DNA of 64,000 nucleotides from Protonemura montana. Its lineage: Eukaryota; Arthropoda; Insecta; Plecoptera; Nemouridae. The notes under the pieces are model-generated. The model did not search any database. It saw only the letters and a list, made by a program, of their open reading frames with translations, and was not told the origin of the DNA. This document shows positions 51,082-62,946 of this stretch, one piece after another. A program made the translations under genes and the position numbers. Each line of letters starts with the position of its first letter. Position 1 is the stretch's first letter. The DNA lies in contig OX387608.1 of the NCBI GenBank assembly GCA_947568835.1, positions 18,138,535 to 18,202,534 on the forward strand. The letters are read 5' to 3'.

Positions 51082-54000
51082 GACGAGGAGGAGGAGGAAG
51101 ACGAGGACGAAGACGAAGACGAGGACGAAGACGAAGACGAAGACGAAGACGAGGACGAAGACGAAGACGAAGACGAAGACGAGGACGAAGACGAAGACGA
51201 AGACGAAGACGAAGGCGAAGAAGACGAAGACGAAGACAAGGACGAAGACGAGGACGAAGACGAAGACCGGAAGAAGACGAAGACGAAGACGAAGACGAAG
51301 ACGAAGACGAGGACGAGGACGAAGACGAAGACGAAGACGAGGACGAGGACGAGGACGAAGACGAAGACGAGGACGAAGACGAAGACCGAAAGAAGACGAA
51401 GACGAAGACGAAGACGATGACGAGGACGAAGACGAAGACGAAGACGAAGACGAGGACGAGGACGAAGACGAAGGCGAAGACGAAGACGAGGACGAAGACG
51501 AAGGCGAAGACGAAGACGAGGACGAGGACGAGGACGAAGACGAAGACGAAGACGAAGACGAAGACGAGGACGAAGACGAAGACGAGGACGAAGACGAAGA
51601 CGAAGACGAAGACGAAGGCGAAGACGAAGACGAGGACGAAGACGAGGACGAGGACGAGGACGAAGACGAAGACGAGGACGAGGACGAGGACGAAGACGAA
51701 GACGAAGACGAAGACGAGGACGAAGACGAAGGCGAAGACGAAGACGAGGACGAGGACGAGGACGAAGACGAAGACGAAGACGAGGACGAGGACGAAGACG
51801 AAGACGAGGACGAAGACGAAGACGAAGACGAAGACGAAGACGAAGACGAAGGCGAAGACGAAGACGAGGACGAAGACGAGGACGAGGACGAGGACGAAGA
51901 CGAAGACGAGGACGAGGACGAGGACGAAGACGAGGACGAAGACGAAGACGAAGACGAAGACGAGGACGAGGACGAGGACGAAGACGAAGACGAGGACGAG
52001 GACGAAGACGAAGACGAAGACGAAGACCGGTAGAAGACGAAGACGAAGACGAAGACGAAGACGAAGACGAAGACGAAGACGAGGACGAGGACGAAGACGA
52101 AGACGAAGACGAAGACGAGGACGAGGACGAGGACGAAGACGAAGACGAAGACGAAGACGAAGACGAAGACGAGGACGAAGACGAGGACGAAGACGAAGAC
52201 GAAGACGAAGACCGGAAGAAGACGAAGACGAAGACGAAGACGAAGACGAAGACGAAGACGAAGACGAGGACGAGGACGAAGACGAAGACGAAGACGAAGA
52301 CGAAGACGAAGACGAGGACGAAGACGAAGACGAAGACGAAGACGAAGACGAGGACGAAGACGAAGACGAAGACGAGGACGAAGACGAAGACGAAGACGAG
52401 GACGCGGACGAAGACGAAGACGAAGACGAGGACGAAGACGAAGACGAGGACGAAGACGAAGTCGAAGATGAGGACGAGGACGAAGACGAAGACGAGGACG
52501 AAGACGAAGACGAAGACGAAGACGAAGACAAAGACGAAGACCGGAAGAAGACGAAGACGAAGAGGAAGACGAAGACGAAGACGAAGACCGGAAGAAGACG
52601 AAGACGAAGACGAAGACGAAGACGAAGACGAAGACGAAGACGAAGACGAGGACGAATACGAAGTTGAAGACGAAGACGAAGACGAAGACGAGGACGAGGA
52701 CGAGGACGAAGACGAAGACGAAGACCGGAAGAAGACGAAGACGAAGACGAAGACGAGGACGAGGACGAAGACGAAGACGAAGACGAGGACGAGGACGAAG
52801 ATGAAGACGAGGACGAGGACGAAGACGAAGACGAGGACGAATACGAAGTTGAAGACGAAGACGAAGACGAAGACGAGGACGAGGACGAGGACGAAGACGA
52901 AGACGAAGACCGGAAGAAGACGAAGACGAAGACGAGGACGAGGACGAAGACGAAGACGAGGACGAAGACGAAGACGAAGACGAAGACGAGGACGAGGACG
53001 AAGACGAAGACGAAGACGAGGACGAGGACGAAGATGAAGACGAGGACGAGGACGAAGACGAAGACGAGGACGAATACGAAGTTGAAGACGAAGACGAAGA
53101 CGAAGACGAGGACGAGGACGAAGACCGGAAGAAGACGAAGACGAAGACGAAGACGAGGACGAGGACGAAGACGAAGACGAAGACGAGGACGAGGACGAAG
53201 ATGAAGACGAGGACGAGGACGAAGACGAAGACGAGGACGAATACGAAGTTGAAGACGAAGACGAAGACGAAGACGAGGACGAGGACGAGGACGAAGACGA
53301 AGACGAAGACCGGAAGAAGACGAAGACGAAGACGAAGACGAGGACGAGGACGAAGACGAAGACGAGGACGAAGACGAAGACGAAGACGAAGACGAAGACG
53401 AGGACGAGGACGAAGACGAAGACGAAGACGAAGACGAAGACGAGGACGAAGACGAAGACGAAGACGAAGACGAAGACGAGGACGATGACGAAGACGAAGA
53501 CGAAGACGAGGACGAAGAAGAAGAAGACGAAGACGAAGACGAAGACCGGACAAAGACGAAGACGAAGACGAGGACGAGGACGAAGACGAAGACGAGGAAG
53601 AGGACGAGGACGAAGACGAAGACGAGGACGAAGACGAAGACGAGGACGAAGACGAGGACGAGGACGAAGACGAAGACGAAGACGAAGACGAAGACGAGGA
53701 CGAAGACGAAGACGAAGACGATGACGAGGACGAAGACGAAGACGAGGACGAGGACGAAGACGAAGACGAGGACGAAGACGAAGACCGAAAGAAGACGAAG
53801 ACGAAGACGAAGACGAGGACGAGGACGAGGACGAAGACGAAGACGAAGACGAGGACGAAGTCGAAGACGAAGACGAGGACGAGGACGAAGACGAAGACGA
53901 AGACGAGGACAAGGACGAAGACGAAGACGAGGACGAAGACGAAGACCGAAAGAAGACGAAGACGAAGACGAAGACGAGGACGAAGACTAGGACGAGGATG

Positions 54001-56951
54001 AGGACGAAGACGAAGACGAAGACGAGGACGAGGACGAAGACGAAGACGAGGACGAAGACGAAGACCGAAAGAAGACGAAGACGAAGACGAAGACGAAGAC
54101 GATGACGAGGACGAAGACGAAGACGAGGACGAAGACGAAGACGAGGACGAAGACGAGGACGAAGACGAAGACGAAGACGAAGACGAGGACGAGGACGAAG
54201 ACGAAGGCGAAGACGAAGACGAGGACGAGGATGAAAATGAGGACGAGGACGAAGACGAAGACGAAGACCGGAAGAAGACAAAGACGAAGACGAGGACGAG
54301 GACGAAGACGAAGACGAAGACAAAGACGAGGACGAAGACGAAGACCGAAAGAAGACGAAGACGAAGACGAAGACGAAGACGATGACGAGGACGAAGACGA
54401 GGACGAGGACGAAGACGAGGACGAAGACGAAGACGAAGACGAAGACCGGAAGAAGACGAAGACGAAGACGAAGACGAAGACGAAGACGAGGACGAAGACG
54501 AAGACGAGGACGAAGACGAAGACGAAGACCGGAAGAAGACGAAGACGAAGACGAAGACCGGAAGAAGACGAAGACGAAGACCGGAAGAAAACGAAGACGA
54601 GGACGAAGACGAGGACGAAGACGATGACGAAGACGAAGACGAAGACGAAGACGAAGACGAGGACGAAGACGAAGACGAAGACGAAGACGAAGACGAAGAC
54701 GAGGACGAAGACGAAGACCGAAAGAAGACGAAGACGAAGACGAAGACGAAGACGATGACGAGGACGAGGACGAAGACGAAGACGAAGACGAAGACGAGGA
54801 CGAGGACGAGGACGAGGATGAGGACGAAGACGAGGACGAGGACGAAGACGAAGACGAAGACGAAGACCGGAAGAAGACGAAGACGAAGACGAAGACGAGG
54901 ACGAAGACGAAGAGGAAGACGAAGACGAGGACGTAGACGAAGACGAAGACGAAGACGAGGACGAGGACGAAGACGAAGACAAGACGAAGACGAAGACGAG
55001 GACGAGGACGAAGACGAAGACGAGGACGAAGACGAAAGACGAAGACGAAGACGAGGACGAGGACACAAAGACGAAGACGAGGACGAAGACGAAGACGAGG
55101 ACGAGGACGAAGACGAAGACGAAGACGAAGACGAAGACGAGGACGAAGACGAAGACGAGGACGAAGACGAAGACGAGGACGAAGACGAGGACGAAGACGA
55201 AGACGAAGACGAGGACGAAGACGAAGACGAAGACGAGGACGAAGACGAAGACGAGGACGAGGACGCGGACGAAGACGAAGACGAAGACGAGGCCGAAGAC
55301 GAAGACTGAAAGAAGACGAAGACGAAGACGAAGACGAAGACGAAGACGAAGACCGGAAGAAGACGAGGACGAAGACGAAGACGAAGACGAAGACCGGAAG
55401 AAGACGAAGACGAAGACGAAGACGAAGACGAAGACGAGGACGAAGACGAAGACGAAGACGAATACGAAGACGAAGACGAGGACGAAGACGAAGACGAAGA
55501 CGAGGACGAAGACAAGACGAAGACGAAGACGAGGACGAAGACGAAGACGAAGACGAAAGACGAAGACGAAGACGAGGACGAGGACAAAGACGAAGACGAG
55601 GACGAAGACGAAGACGAGGACGAGGACAAAGACGTAGACGAGGACGAAGACGAAGACGAAGACGAAGACGAAGACGAAGACGGAGACGATGACGAAGACG
55701 GAGACGAGGACGAAGACGAAGACGAAGACGAGGACGAGGACGAAGACGAAGACAAGACGAAGACGAAGACGAGGACGAAGACGAAGACGGAGACGAAGAC
55801 GAAGACGAAGACGAAGACGAGGACGAAGACGACGACGAGGACGAAGACGAAGACGAAGACGAAGACGAGGACGAAGACGAGGACGAGGACGAAGACGAAG
55901 ACGAGGACGAGGACGAAGACGAATACGAAGACGAGGACGAAGACGAAGACGAGGACGAAGACGAAGACGAAGACGAAGACCGGAAGAAGACGAAGACGAA
56001 GATGAAGACGAAGACCGGAAGAAGACGAGGACGAAGACGAAGACGAAGACGAAGACGAAGACGAAGACGAAGACGAGGACGAAGACGAAGACGAGGACGA
56101 AGACGAAGACGAAGACGAAGATGAGGACGAAGACGAAGACGAAGACGAAGACGAAGACGAGGACGAAGACGAAGACGAAGACGAAGACAAGGACGAAGAC
56201 GAAGACGAGGACGAAGACGAAGACGAGGACGAGGACGAAGACGAAGACGAGGACGAAGACGATGACGAAGACGAAGACGAGGACGAAGACGAAGACGAAG
56301 ACGAAGACGAGGACGAAGACGAAGACGAAGACGAAGACGAGGACGAAGACGAAGACGAGGACGAAGACGAAGACGAAGACGAAGACGAAGACGAGGTCGA
56401 AGACGAAGACGAAGACGAGGACGAAGACGAAGACCGAAAGAAGACGAAGACGAAGACGAAGACGAAGACGAAGACGAAGACCGGAAGAAGACGAAGACGA
56501 AGACGAAGACGAGGACGAGGACGAAGACGAGGACGAAGACGAGGACGAAGACGAAGACGAAGACCGGAAGAAGACGAAGACAAAGACGAAGACCGGAAGA
56601 AGACGAAGACGAAGACGAAGACGAGGACGAGGACGAAGACGAAGACGAAGACGAGGACGAAGACGAGGACGAGGACGAAGACGAAGACGAGGACGAAGAC
56701 GAGGACGAGGACGAAGACGAAGACGAAAACGAAGACGAGGACGAAGACGAGGACGAGGACGAAGACGAAGACGAAGACGAAGACGAGGACGAAGACGAGG
56801 ACGAAGACGAAGACGAAGACGAAGACGAAGACCGGAAGAAGACGAAGACGAAGACGAAGACCGGAAGAAGACGAAGACATGGACGAAGACAAAGACGAAG
56901 ACGAAGACGAAGACCGGAAGAAGACGAAGACGAAGACGAAGACCGGAAGAA

Positions 56952-59900
56952 GTTGTGTTAGCCTAACCTTGCCACAGCCTGGTGGACTCTGACTACAGTT
57001 GTGTTAGCCTAACCTTGCCACAACCTGGTGGACTCTGACTACAGTTGTGTTAGCCTAACCTTGCCACAACCTGGTGGACTCTGACTACAGTTGTGTAAGC
57101 CTAACCTTGCCACAGCCTGGTGGACTCTGACTACAGTTGTGTTAGCCTAACCTTGCCACAACCTGGTGGTTTCTGACTACAGTTGTGTCAGCCTAACCTT
57201 GCCACAGCCTGGTGGACTCTGACTACAGTTGTGTCAGCCTAACCTTGCCACAGCCTGGTGGACTCTGACTACCGTTGTGTCAGCCCAACCTTGCCACAGC
57301 CTGGTGGACTCTGACTACAGTTGTGTCAGCCTAACCTTGCCACAGCCTGGTGGACTCTGACTACAGTTGTGTTAGCCTAACCTTGCGACAGCCTGGTGGA
57401 CTCTGACTACAGTTGTGTTAGCCTAACCTTGCCACAGCCTGGTGGACTCTGACAACAGTTGTGTCAGCCTAACCTTGCCACAGCCTGGTGGACTCTGACT
57501 ACAGTTGTGTCAGCCTAACCTTGCCACAGCCTGGTGGACTCTGACTACAGTTGTGTTAGCCTTACCTTGCCACAGCCTGGTGGACTCTGGCTACAGTTGT
57601 GTTAGCCTAACCTTGCCACAGCCTGGTGGGCTCTGACTACAGTTGTGTTAGCCTAACCTTGCCACAGCCTGGTGGACTCTGACTACAGTTGTGTTAGCCT
57701 AACCTTGCCACAACCTGGTGGACTCTGACTACAGTTGTGTTAGCCTAACCTTGCCACAGCCTGGTGGACTCTGACTACAGTTGTGTTAGCCTAACTTTGC
57801 CACAGCCTGGTGGACTCTGACTACAGTTGTGTCAGCCTTAACTTGCCACAGCCTGGTGGACTCTGACTACAGTTGTGGCAGCCTAACCTTGCCACAGCCT
57901 GGTGGAATCTGACTACAGTTGTGTTAGCCTAACTTTGCCACAGCCTGGTGGACTCTGACTACAGTTGTGTTAGCCTTACTTTGCCACAGCCTGGTGGACT
58001 CTGACTACAGTTGTGTTAGCCTAACCTTGCGACAACCTGGTGGACTCCGACTACAGTTGTGTCAGCCTAACCTTGCTACAGCCTGGTGGACTCTGACTAC
58101 AGTTGTGTTAGCCTAACCTTGCCACAGCCTGGTGGACTCTGACTACAGTTGTGTTAGCCTAACCTTGCCACAGCCTGGTGGACTCTGACTACAGTTGTGT
58201 TAGCCTAACCTTGCCACAGCCTGGTGGACTCTGACTACAGTTGTGTTAGCCTTACCTTGCCACAGCCTGGTGGACTCTGACTACAGTTGTGTTAGCCTAA
58301 CCTTGCCACAGCCTGGTGGACTCTGACTACAGTTGTGTTAGCCTAACCTTTCCACAGCCTGGTGGACTCTGACGACAGTTGTGTTAGCCTAACCTTGCCA
58401 CAGCCTGGTGGACTCTGACTACAGTTGTGTTAGCCTCACCTTGCCACAGCTTGGTGGACTCTGACTACAGATGTGTCATCCTAACCTTGCCACAGCCTGG
58501 TGGACTCTGACTACAGTTGTGTCTCCCTAACCTTGCCACAGCCCGGTGGACTCTGACCACAGTTGTGTTAGCCTCACCTTGCCACAGCCTGGTGGACTCT
58601 GACTACAGTTGTGTCAGCCTAACCTTGCCTCAGCCTGGTGGACTCTGACTACAGTTGTGTTAGCCTAACCTTGCCACAGCCTGGTGGACTCTTACTACAG
58701 TTGTGTCAGCCCAACCTTGCCACAGCCTGGTGGACTCTTACTACAGTTGTGTTAGCCTAACCTTGCCACAGCCTGGTGGACTCTGACTACAGTTGTGTCA
58801 GCCTAACCTTGCCACAGCCTGGTGGACTCTGACTACAGTTGTGTTAGCCTTACCTTGCCACAGCCTGGTGAACTCTGACTACAGTTGTGTTAGCCCTACC
58901 CTGCCACAGCCTGGTGGACTCTGACTACAGTTGTGTCAGCCTTAACTTGCCACAGCCTGGTGGACTCTGACTACATTTGTGTCAGCCTAACCTTGCCACA
59001 GCCAGGTGGACTCTGACTACAGTTGTGTTAGCCTAACTTTGCCACAGCCTGGTGGACTCTGACTACAGTTGTGTTAGCCTTACTTTGCCACAGCCTGGTG
59101 GACTCTGACTACAGTTGTGTTTGCCTTACCTTGCCACAGCCTGGTGGACTCTGACTACAGTTGTGTCAGCCTAACCTTGCCACAGCCTGGTGGACTCTGA
59201 CTACAGTTGTGTTAGCCTAACCTTGCCACAGCCTGGTGGACTCTGACTACAGTTGTGTTAGCCTTACCTTGCCACAGCCTGGTGGACTCTGACTACAGTT
59301 GTGTTAGCCTAACCTTGCCACAGCCTGGTGGACTCTGACTACAGTTGTGTTAGCCTAACCTTGCCACAGCCTGGTGGACTCTGACTACATTTGTGTCAGC
59401 CTAACCTTGCCACAGCCAGGTGGACTCTGACTACAGTTGTGTTAGCCTAACTTTGCCACAGCCTGGTGGACTCTGACTACAGTTGTGTTAGCCTTACTTT
59501 GCCACAGCCTGGTGGACTCTGACTACAGTTGTGTTAGCCTTACCTTGCCACAGCCTGGTGGACTCTGACTACAGTTGTGTCAGCCTAACCTTGCCACAGC
59601 CTGGTGGACTCTGACTACAGTTGTGTTAGCCTAACCTTGCCACAGCCTGGTGGACTCTGACTACAGTTGTGTTAGCCTAACCTTGCCACAGCCTGGTGGA
59701 CTCTGACTACAGTTGTGTTAGGCTAACCTTGCCACAGCCTGGTGGACTCTGACTACAGTTGTGTCAGCCTAACCTTGCCACAGCCTGGTGGACTCTGACT
59801 ACAGTTGTGTTAGCCTTACCTTGCCACAGCCTGGTGGACTCCGACTACAGTTGTGTTAGCATAACCTTGCCACATCCTGGTGGACTCTGACTACAGTTGT

Positions 59901-60307
59901 GTTAGCCTTACCTTGCCACAGCCTGGTGGACTCTGACTACAGTTGTGTTAGCCTAACCTTGCCACAGCCTAGTGGACTCTGACTACAGTTGTGTTAGCCT
60001 AACTTTGCCACAGCCTGGTGGACTCTGACTACAGTTGTGTTAGCCTAACCTTGCCACAGCCTAGTGGACTCTGACTACAGTTGTGTTAGCCTAACCTTGC
60101 CACAGCCTGGTGGACTCTGACTACAGTTGTGTTAGCCTAACCTTGCCACAGCCTGGTGGACTCTGACTACAGTCCTGTTAGCCTAACCTTGCCACAGCCT
60201 GGTGGACTCTGACTACAGTCCTGTTAGCCTAACCTTGCCACAGCCTGGTGGACTCTGACTACAGTCCTGTTAGCCTAACCTTGCCACAGCCTAGTGGACT
60301 ATGACGT
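56952..60307. repeat. 46-bp satellite (about 73 copies)
   Basis: The unit is GTTGTGTTAGCCTAACCTTG, CCACAGCCTGGTGGACTCTG, ACTACA, with exact 46-bp spacing (56952 to 56998). Common variants are GTCAGCC, CCTTACC, CTTTGCC, CAACC and, in the last three copies, CAGTCCTGTT. It begins directly after the hexamer array and ends at GTGGACTATGACGTC. No open frame of note. Confidence 0.97.
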
Positions 60308-61254
60308 CATTAACCACATGTTGCCAACTTTTGAATGCAAAATAAAGCCAGTCTTCACCGGGGAGTTTGAAAATCAAACAGGAATTTATGAAGGAACAAT
60401 AAATCTTGCATTTAAATTCTTTGTAAATTGATAAATTTATTTAAGTGAAACACGATATAATATGTTTGAAAGATTGAATTAAGATAAACATTCATTCATA
60501 TGTCATTCATAAAAACAACCTAAAAATTAAGAAGGTAAATAAAAATGATTAATTAATAAATTATTAAAAAGGATTTAGAAGGGAAAAATTTGGTTTATTA
60601 ATTTATACAATCAAGTTCAGTCCAGCAATATGACGAGCCCAATAGAAGAAGTACCTAATTAGAGAAACGTAATGAAAAAATTAAACTAAGATTAACTAAG
60701 ATAAACAATCAGCGACGTGGTAACTCTAATAATACTTGACTAAAAATCAACATTAAAATATTGAAAACAAACGAGGTGCATCACAACCCCACAAGAAAAA
60801 TGTTATAGTATTTTGAAAACAAATGTTCATCGCAGTGAAGTCTTCATCGCAGTCTAAATAATCACTTGTGCAGTGCTGAAAAACAAATGTTATTAAATTA
60901 CTAAATTATTTACAAAACTACAATCACATTCATTGACCATAGACTGTGGACAAAAACACTCATGGTCTAAGGATCAGTTTAGCAGGAATGCAACTGTGCA
61001 TTTTCTCCCTCAACAACGGGCACTAGGTGATGTTAATATTAAATCAAAATGACAAGTTAGTCATTATATTGAAATGAAAGAAAATACAAAATTACATTTG
61101 ATCAGAAATTGAAAATGTTTGAACTGTCAATTTTGAAAATCAATCTGCAAATTGGTAACATTGGTACCTGGTAAACTAATCAGTAAACCATGTGTTGCCT
61201 AGAATCCAATGGTAACTATATAAAAATCTGATCACTTCTTCCGCTTTGATGTGG

Positions 61255-61680
61255 GTGAAGGAACTCACCTGAACCTGAACCTGAACCCGAACCAAAGGGG
61301 CAAAGCGAAACTATAAATACCGGCCACCAATGTTAACCGGGTTGTTGAGCAAGATCACATTATTCAAATAATCCCTCAAAATAGCACCAAAATCACAATA
61401 CACTAGGAATGTTAAAAAAACCGGCTGCATGCGCCATCTACTAGCGACAATCTGTACCATGTGATGGAGCTAGTGCAGCTGTTAGCCGGCAGAGTGCATC
61501 AGCTCCTAAACAATTTCAAATCTTCGTGACGGCTCGGCGCTCGGCTCACTACCGAGCTCAGCGGAGACTCAGACAAGACATGTAGTTTTCAGTGCGTCGC
61601 GACGCTTCCGCGGGATAGGTCGGGTGAGCCCGCGCCAGGCTAGTGTTTGAAACCGGTACCACGTTGAAATCGAAGCGAAT
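61255..61680 (+). promoter_or_regulatory. possible promoter/5' UTR region (TATA-like and CpG-rich)
   Basis: TATAAATA is at 61312-61319. A CpG-rich patch spans about 61525-61660, in strong contrast to the AT-rich flanks. A TCAGT initiator-like motif is at 61589-61593, followed at once by a 12-bp perfect palindrome GCGTCGCGACGC (61594-61605). A hairpin with GCTCGG/CCGAGC arms is at 61539-61557. The TATA-like box is too far from the TCAGT to act on it. No convincing coding exon follows, so this may be a promoter remnant or an untranslated first exon of a gene outside the window. Confidence 0.3.
61430..61444 (-). promoter_or_regulatory. CTCF-like motif
   Basis: On the minus strand this reads CTAGTAGATGGCGCA. 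Set against the CTCF core CCASYAGRKGGCRSY, I count 13 of 15 positions agreeing, including AGATGGCGC, the form common in non-vertebrate bilaterians. It lies in a short unique island between two satellite regions. Single-motif matches occur by chance, so binding is inferred only. Confidence 0.4.
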
Positions 61681-62293
61681 TTTCTAGAACTATATTTATA
61701 ATGTGTATTTCCATTAGATTCTGCTTTCTGTTTATCATTCACGAGTGTTTTAAATTCAGTTTTTTAGTCATAAGCTTTCGATTCGAACTGTCACTGCCGT
61801 GTGCTCGATTTATTCAAATGTTTAAGCGTTGTTATTCTGGGAAGCAAATGCCACTTGGCCGTGATATTGCGAACTTTAAATTCAGTGGCTAACTTTGGAA
61901 GACTTTGCGGCCGTACTGCTCTAAATGAACCACGTGCTAAAACATTACTCTCCTTGCTCATTTGTTGCCAGGGTTACAAACTGAAGCAACTTTGCTGTGT
62001 TGAAACTATCGGTGAGATGTCGGGTCCCATTCCACTTGTTGCTGATGACATACATCGGACAATGACTGGTGCGGCGTCATTCAATTGAGTTCATTTATCA
62101 AGGTTTGTTTTTGTTACATTTCTCTTCATTTCATTGCTCTGTCTACAATTGTAACTATCGGTAACAAAGCTTATCAAGGGTTGGGGTTGGGTCTGGCTTT
62201 ACTCAAGCATTCAAACCCTAAAAACAATGTCTTCTAGTTTTGTCTCGTAGCGCTTTTAAGCCCCACAGAAAGTTTCATTTTGGGATTCGTACT

Positions 62294-62946
62294 AGTTTAC
62301 TTGAGATCAGCTGGCTGGATCCTATGTTCTATCCAGGTTATTTGAGATCAGCTGGCTGGATCCTATGTTCTATCCACGTTATTTGAGATCAGCTGGCTGG
62401 GTCCTATGTTCTATCCAGGTTATTTGAGATCAGCTGACTGGATCCTATGCTCTATCCAGGTTATTTGAGATCAGCTGGCTGGATCCTATGTTCTATCCAG
62501 GTTATTTGAGATCAGCTGACTGGATCCTATGCTCTTTCCAGGTTATTTGAGATCAGCTGGCTGGATCCTATGTTCTATCCAGGTTATATGAGATCAGCTG
62601 GCTGGATCCTATGTTCTATTCAGGTTATTTGAGATCAGCTGGCTGGATCCTATGTTCTATCCAGGTTATTTGAGATCAGCTGGCTGGATCCTGTGCTCTA
62701 TCCAGGTTATTTGAGATCCGCTGGCTGGATCCTATGTTCTATCCACGTTATTTAGATCAGCTGACTGGATCCTATGCTCTATCCAGGTTATTTGAGATCA
62801 GCTGGCTGGATCCTATGTTCTATCCACGTTATTTGAGATCAGCTGGCTGGATCCTATGTTCTATCCAGGTTATTTGAGATCAGCTGGCTGGATCCTATGT
62901 TCTATCCACGTTATTTGAGATCAGCTGGCTGGATCCTATGTTCTAT
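62294..62946. repeat. 41-bp satellite, right array (about 15.6 copies)
   Basis: Same family and orientation as 3281-3600: GATCAGCTGGCTGGATCCTA, then TGTTCTATCCAGGTTATTTGA. Right-hand copies mostly have TGTTCTATCC and GGCTGG, with CACGTT alternating with CAGGTT. One unit near 62750 has lost one base. The array ends at TGTTCTAT, where the retrotransposon tail begins. Confidence 0.96.

Larger units (their letters stand above)
13105..56951. repeat. 43.8-kb GAAGAC/GAGGAC hexamer satellite with CGGAA/CGAAA interruptions
   Basis: The array is almost wholly the hexamers GAAGAC and GAGGAC in irregular order. Interruptions of 5 bp (CGGAA, CGAAA, rarely CAGAA or CGGAG) appear every few tens to hundreds of base pairs, with occasional 1-bp (GAAAGAC) or 3-bp (GAAGAAGAC) insertions. 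The plus strand is about five-sixths purine and nearly free of T. The plus frames read Glu-Asp, Lys-Thr or Arg-Arg repeats and the minus frames Ser-Ser, Val-Phe or Leu-Arg. Each 5-bp interruption moves the reading frame to the next type without making a stop, so frames stay open for very long distances (one antisense frame spans 14155-56892). This follows from composition and is not evidence of a gene. Nested higher-order repeats are listed separately. Confidence 0.97.
60308..62293. other. unique DNA: AT-rich left half, CpG-rich promoter-like patch, no recognised gene
   Basis: 60308-61250 is AT-rich and shows no coding signal. 61255-61680 holds the promoter-like features listed separately. 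Open frames at 61701-61892 (63 codons from ATG) and 61801-62088 (95 codons, starting with GTG) overlap in different frames and match nothing I know. The second has an internal methionine near its end (MSGPIPL). I leave them uncalled. Confidence 0.45.

Noticed and set aside
14155-56892. A 14,245-codon open frame on the minus strand, and similar frames of 3-9 thousand codons
   Set aside because: GTCTTC and GTCCTC repeats cannot contain a stop in any frame, and the 5-bp interrupters do not create one. The peptides are only Ser, Val-Phe and Leu-Arg runs. The openness is a composition effect.
13085-56966. Dozens of plus-strand frames of Glu-Asp, Lys-Thr and Arg-Arg repeats
   Set aside because: They begin and end where rare T-containing variants (such as GATGAC) make a start or stop. 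No domain, no codon structure beyond the hexamer.
56952-60307. Telomere-like repeat, from CCTAACC in the 46-bp unit
   Set aside because: CCTAACC occurs once per 46 bp and never in tandem, so it is not telomeric.
61268-61288. CCTGAA hexamer run as a satellite
   Set aside because: Only about three copies, too few to call an array.
61801-62088. 95-codon frame as a gene
   Set aside because: It starts at GTG, overlaps another frame, matches nothing recognised and has no splice context.
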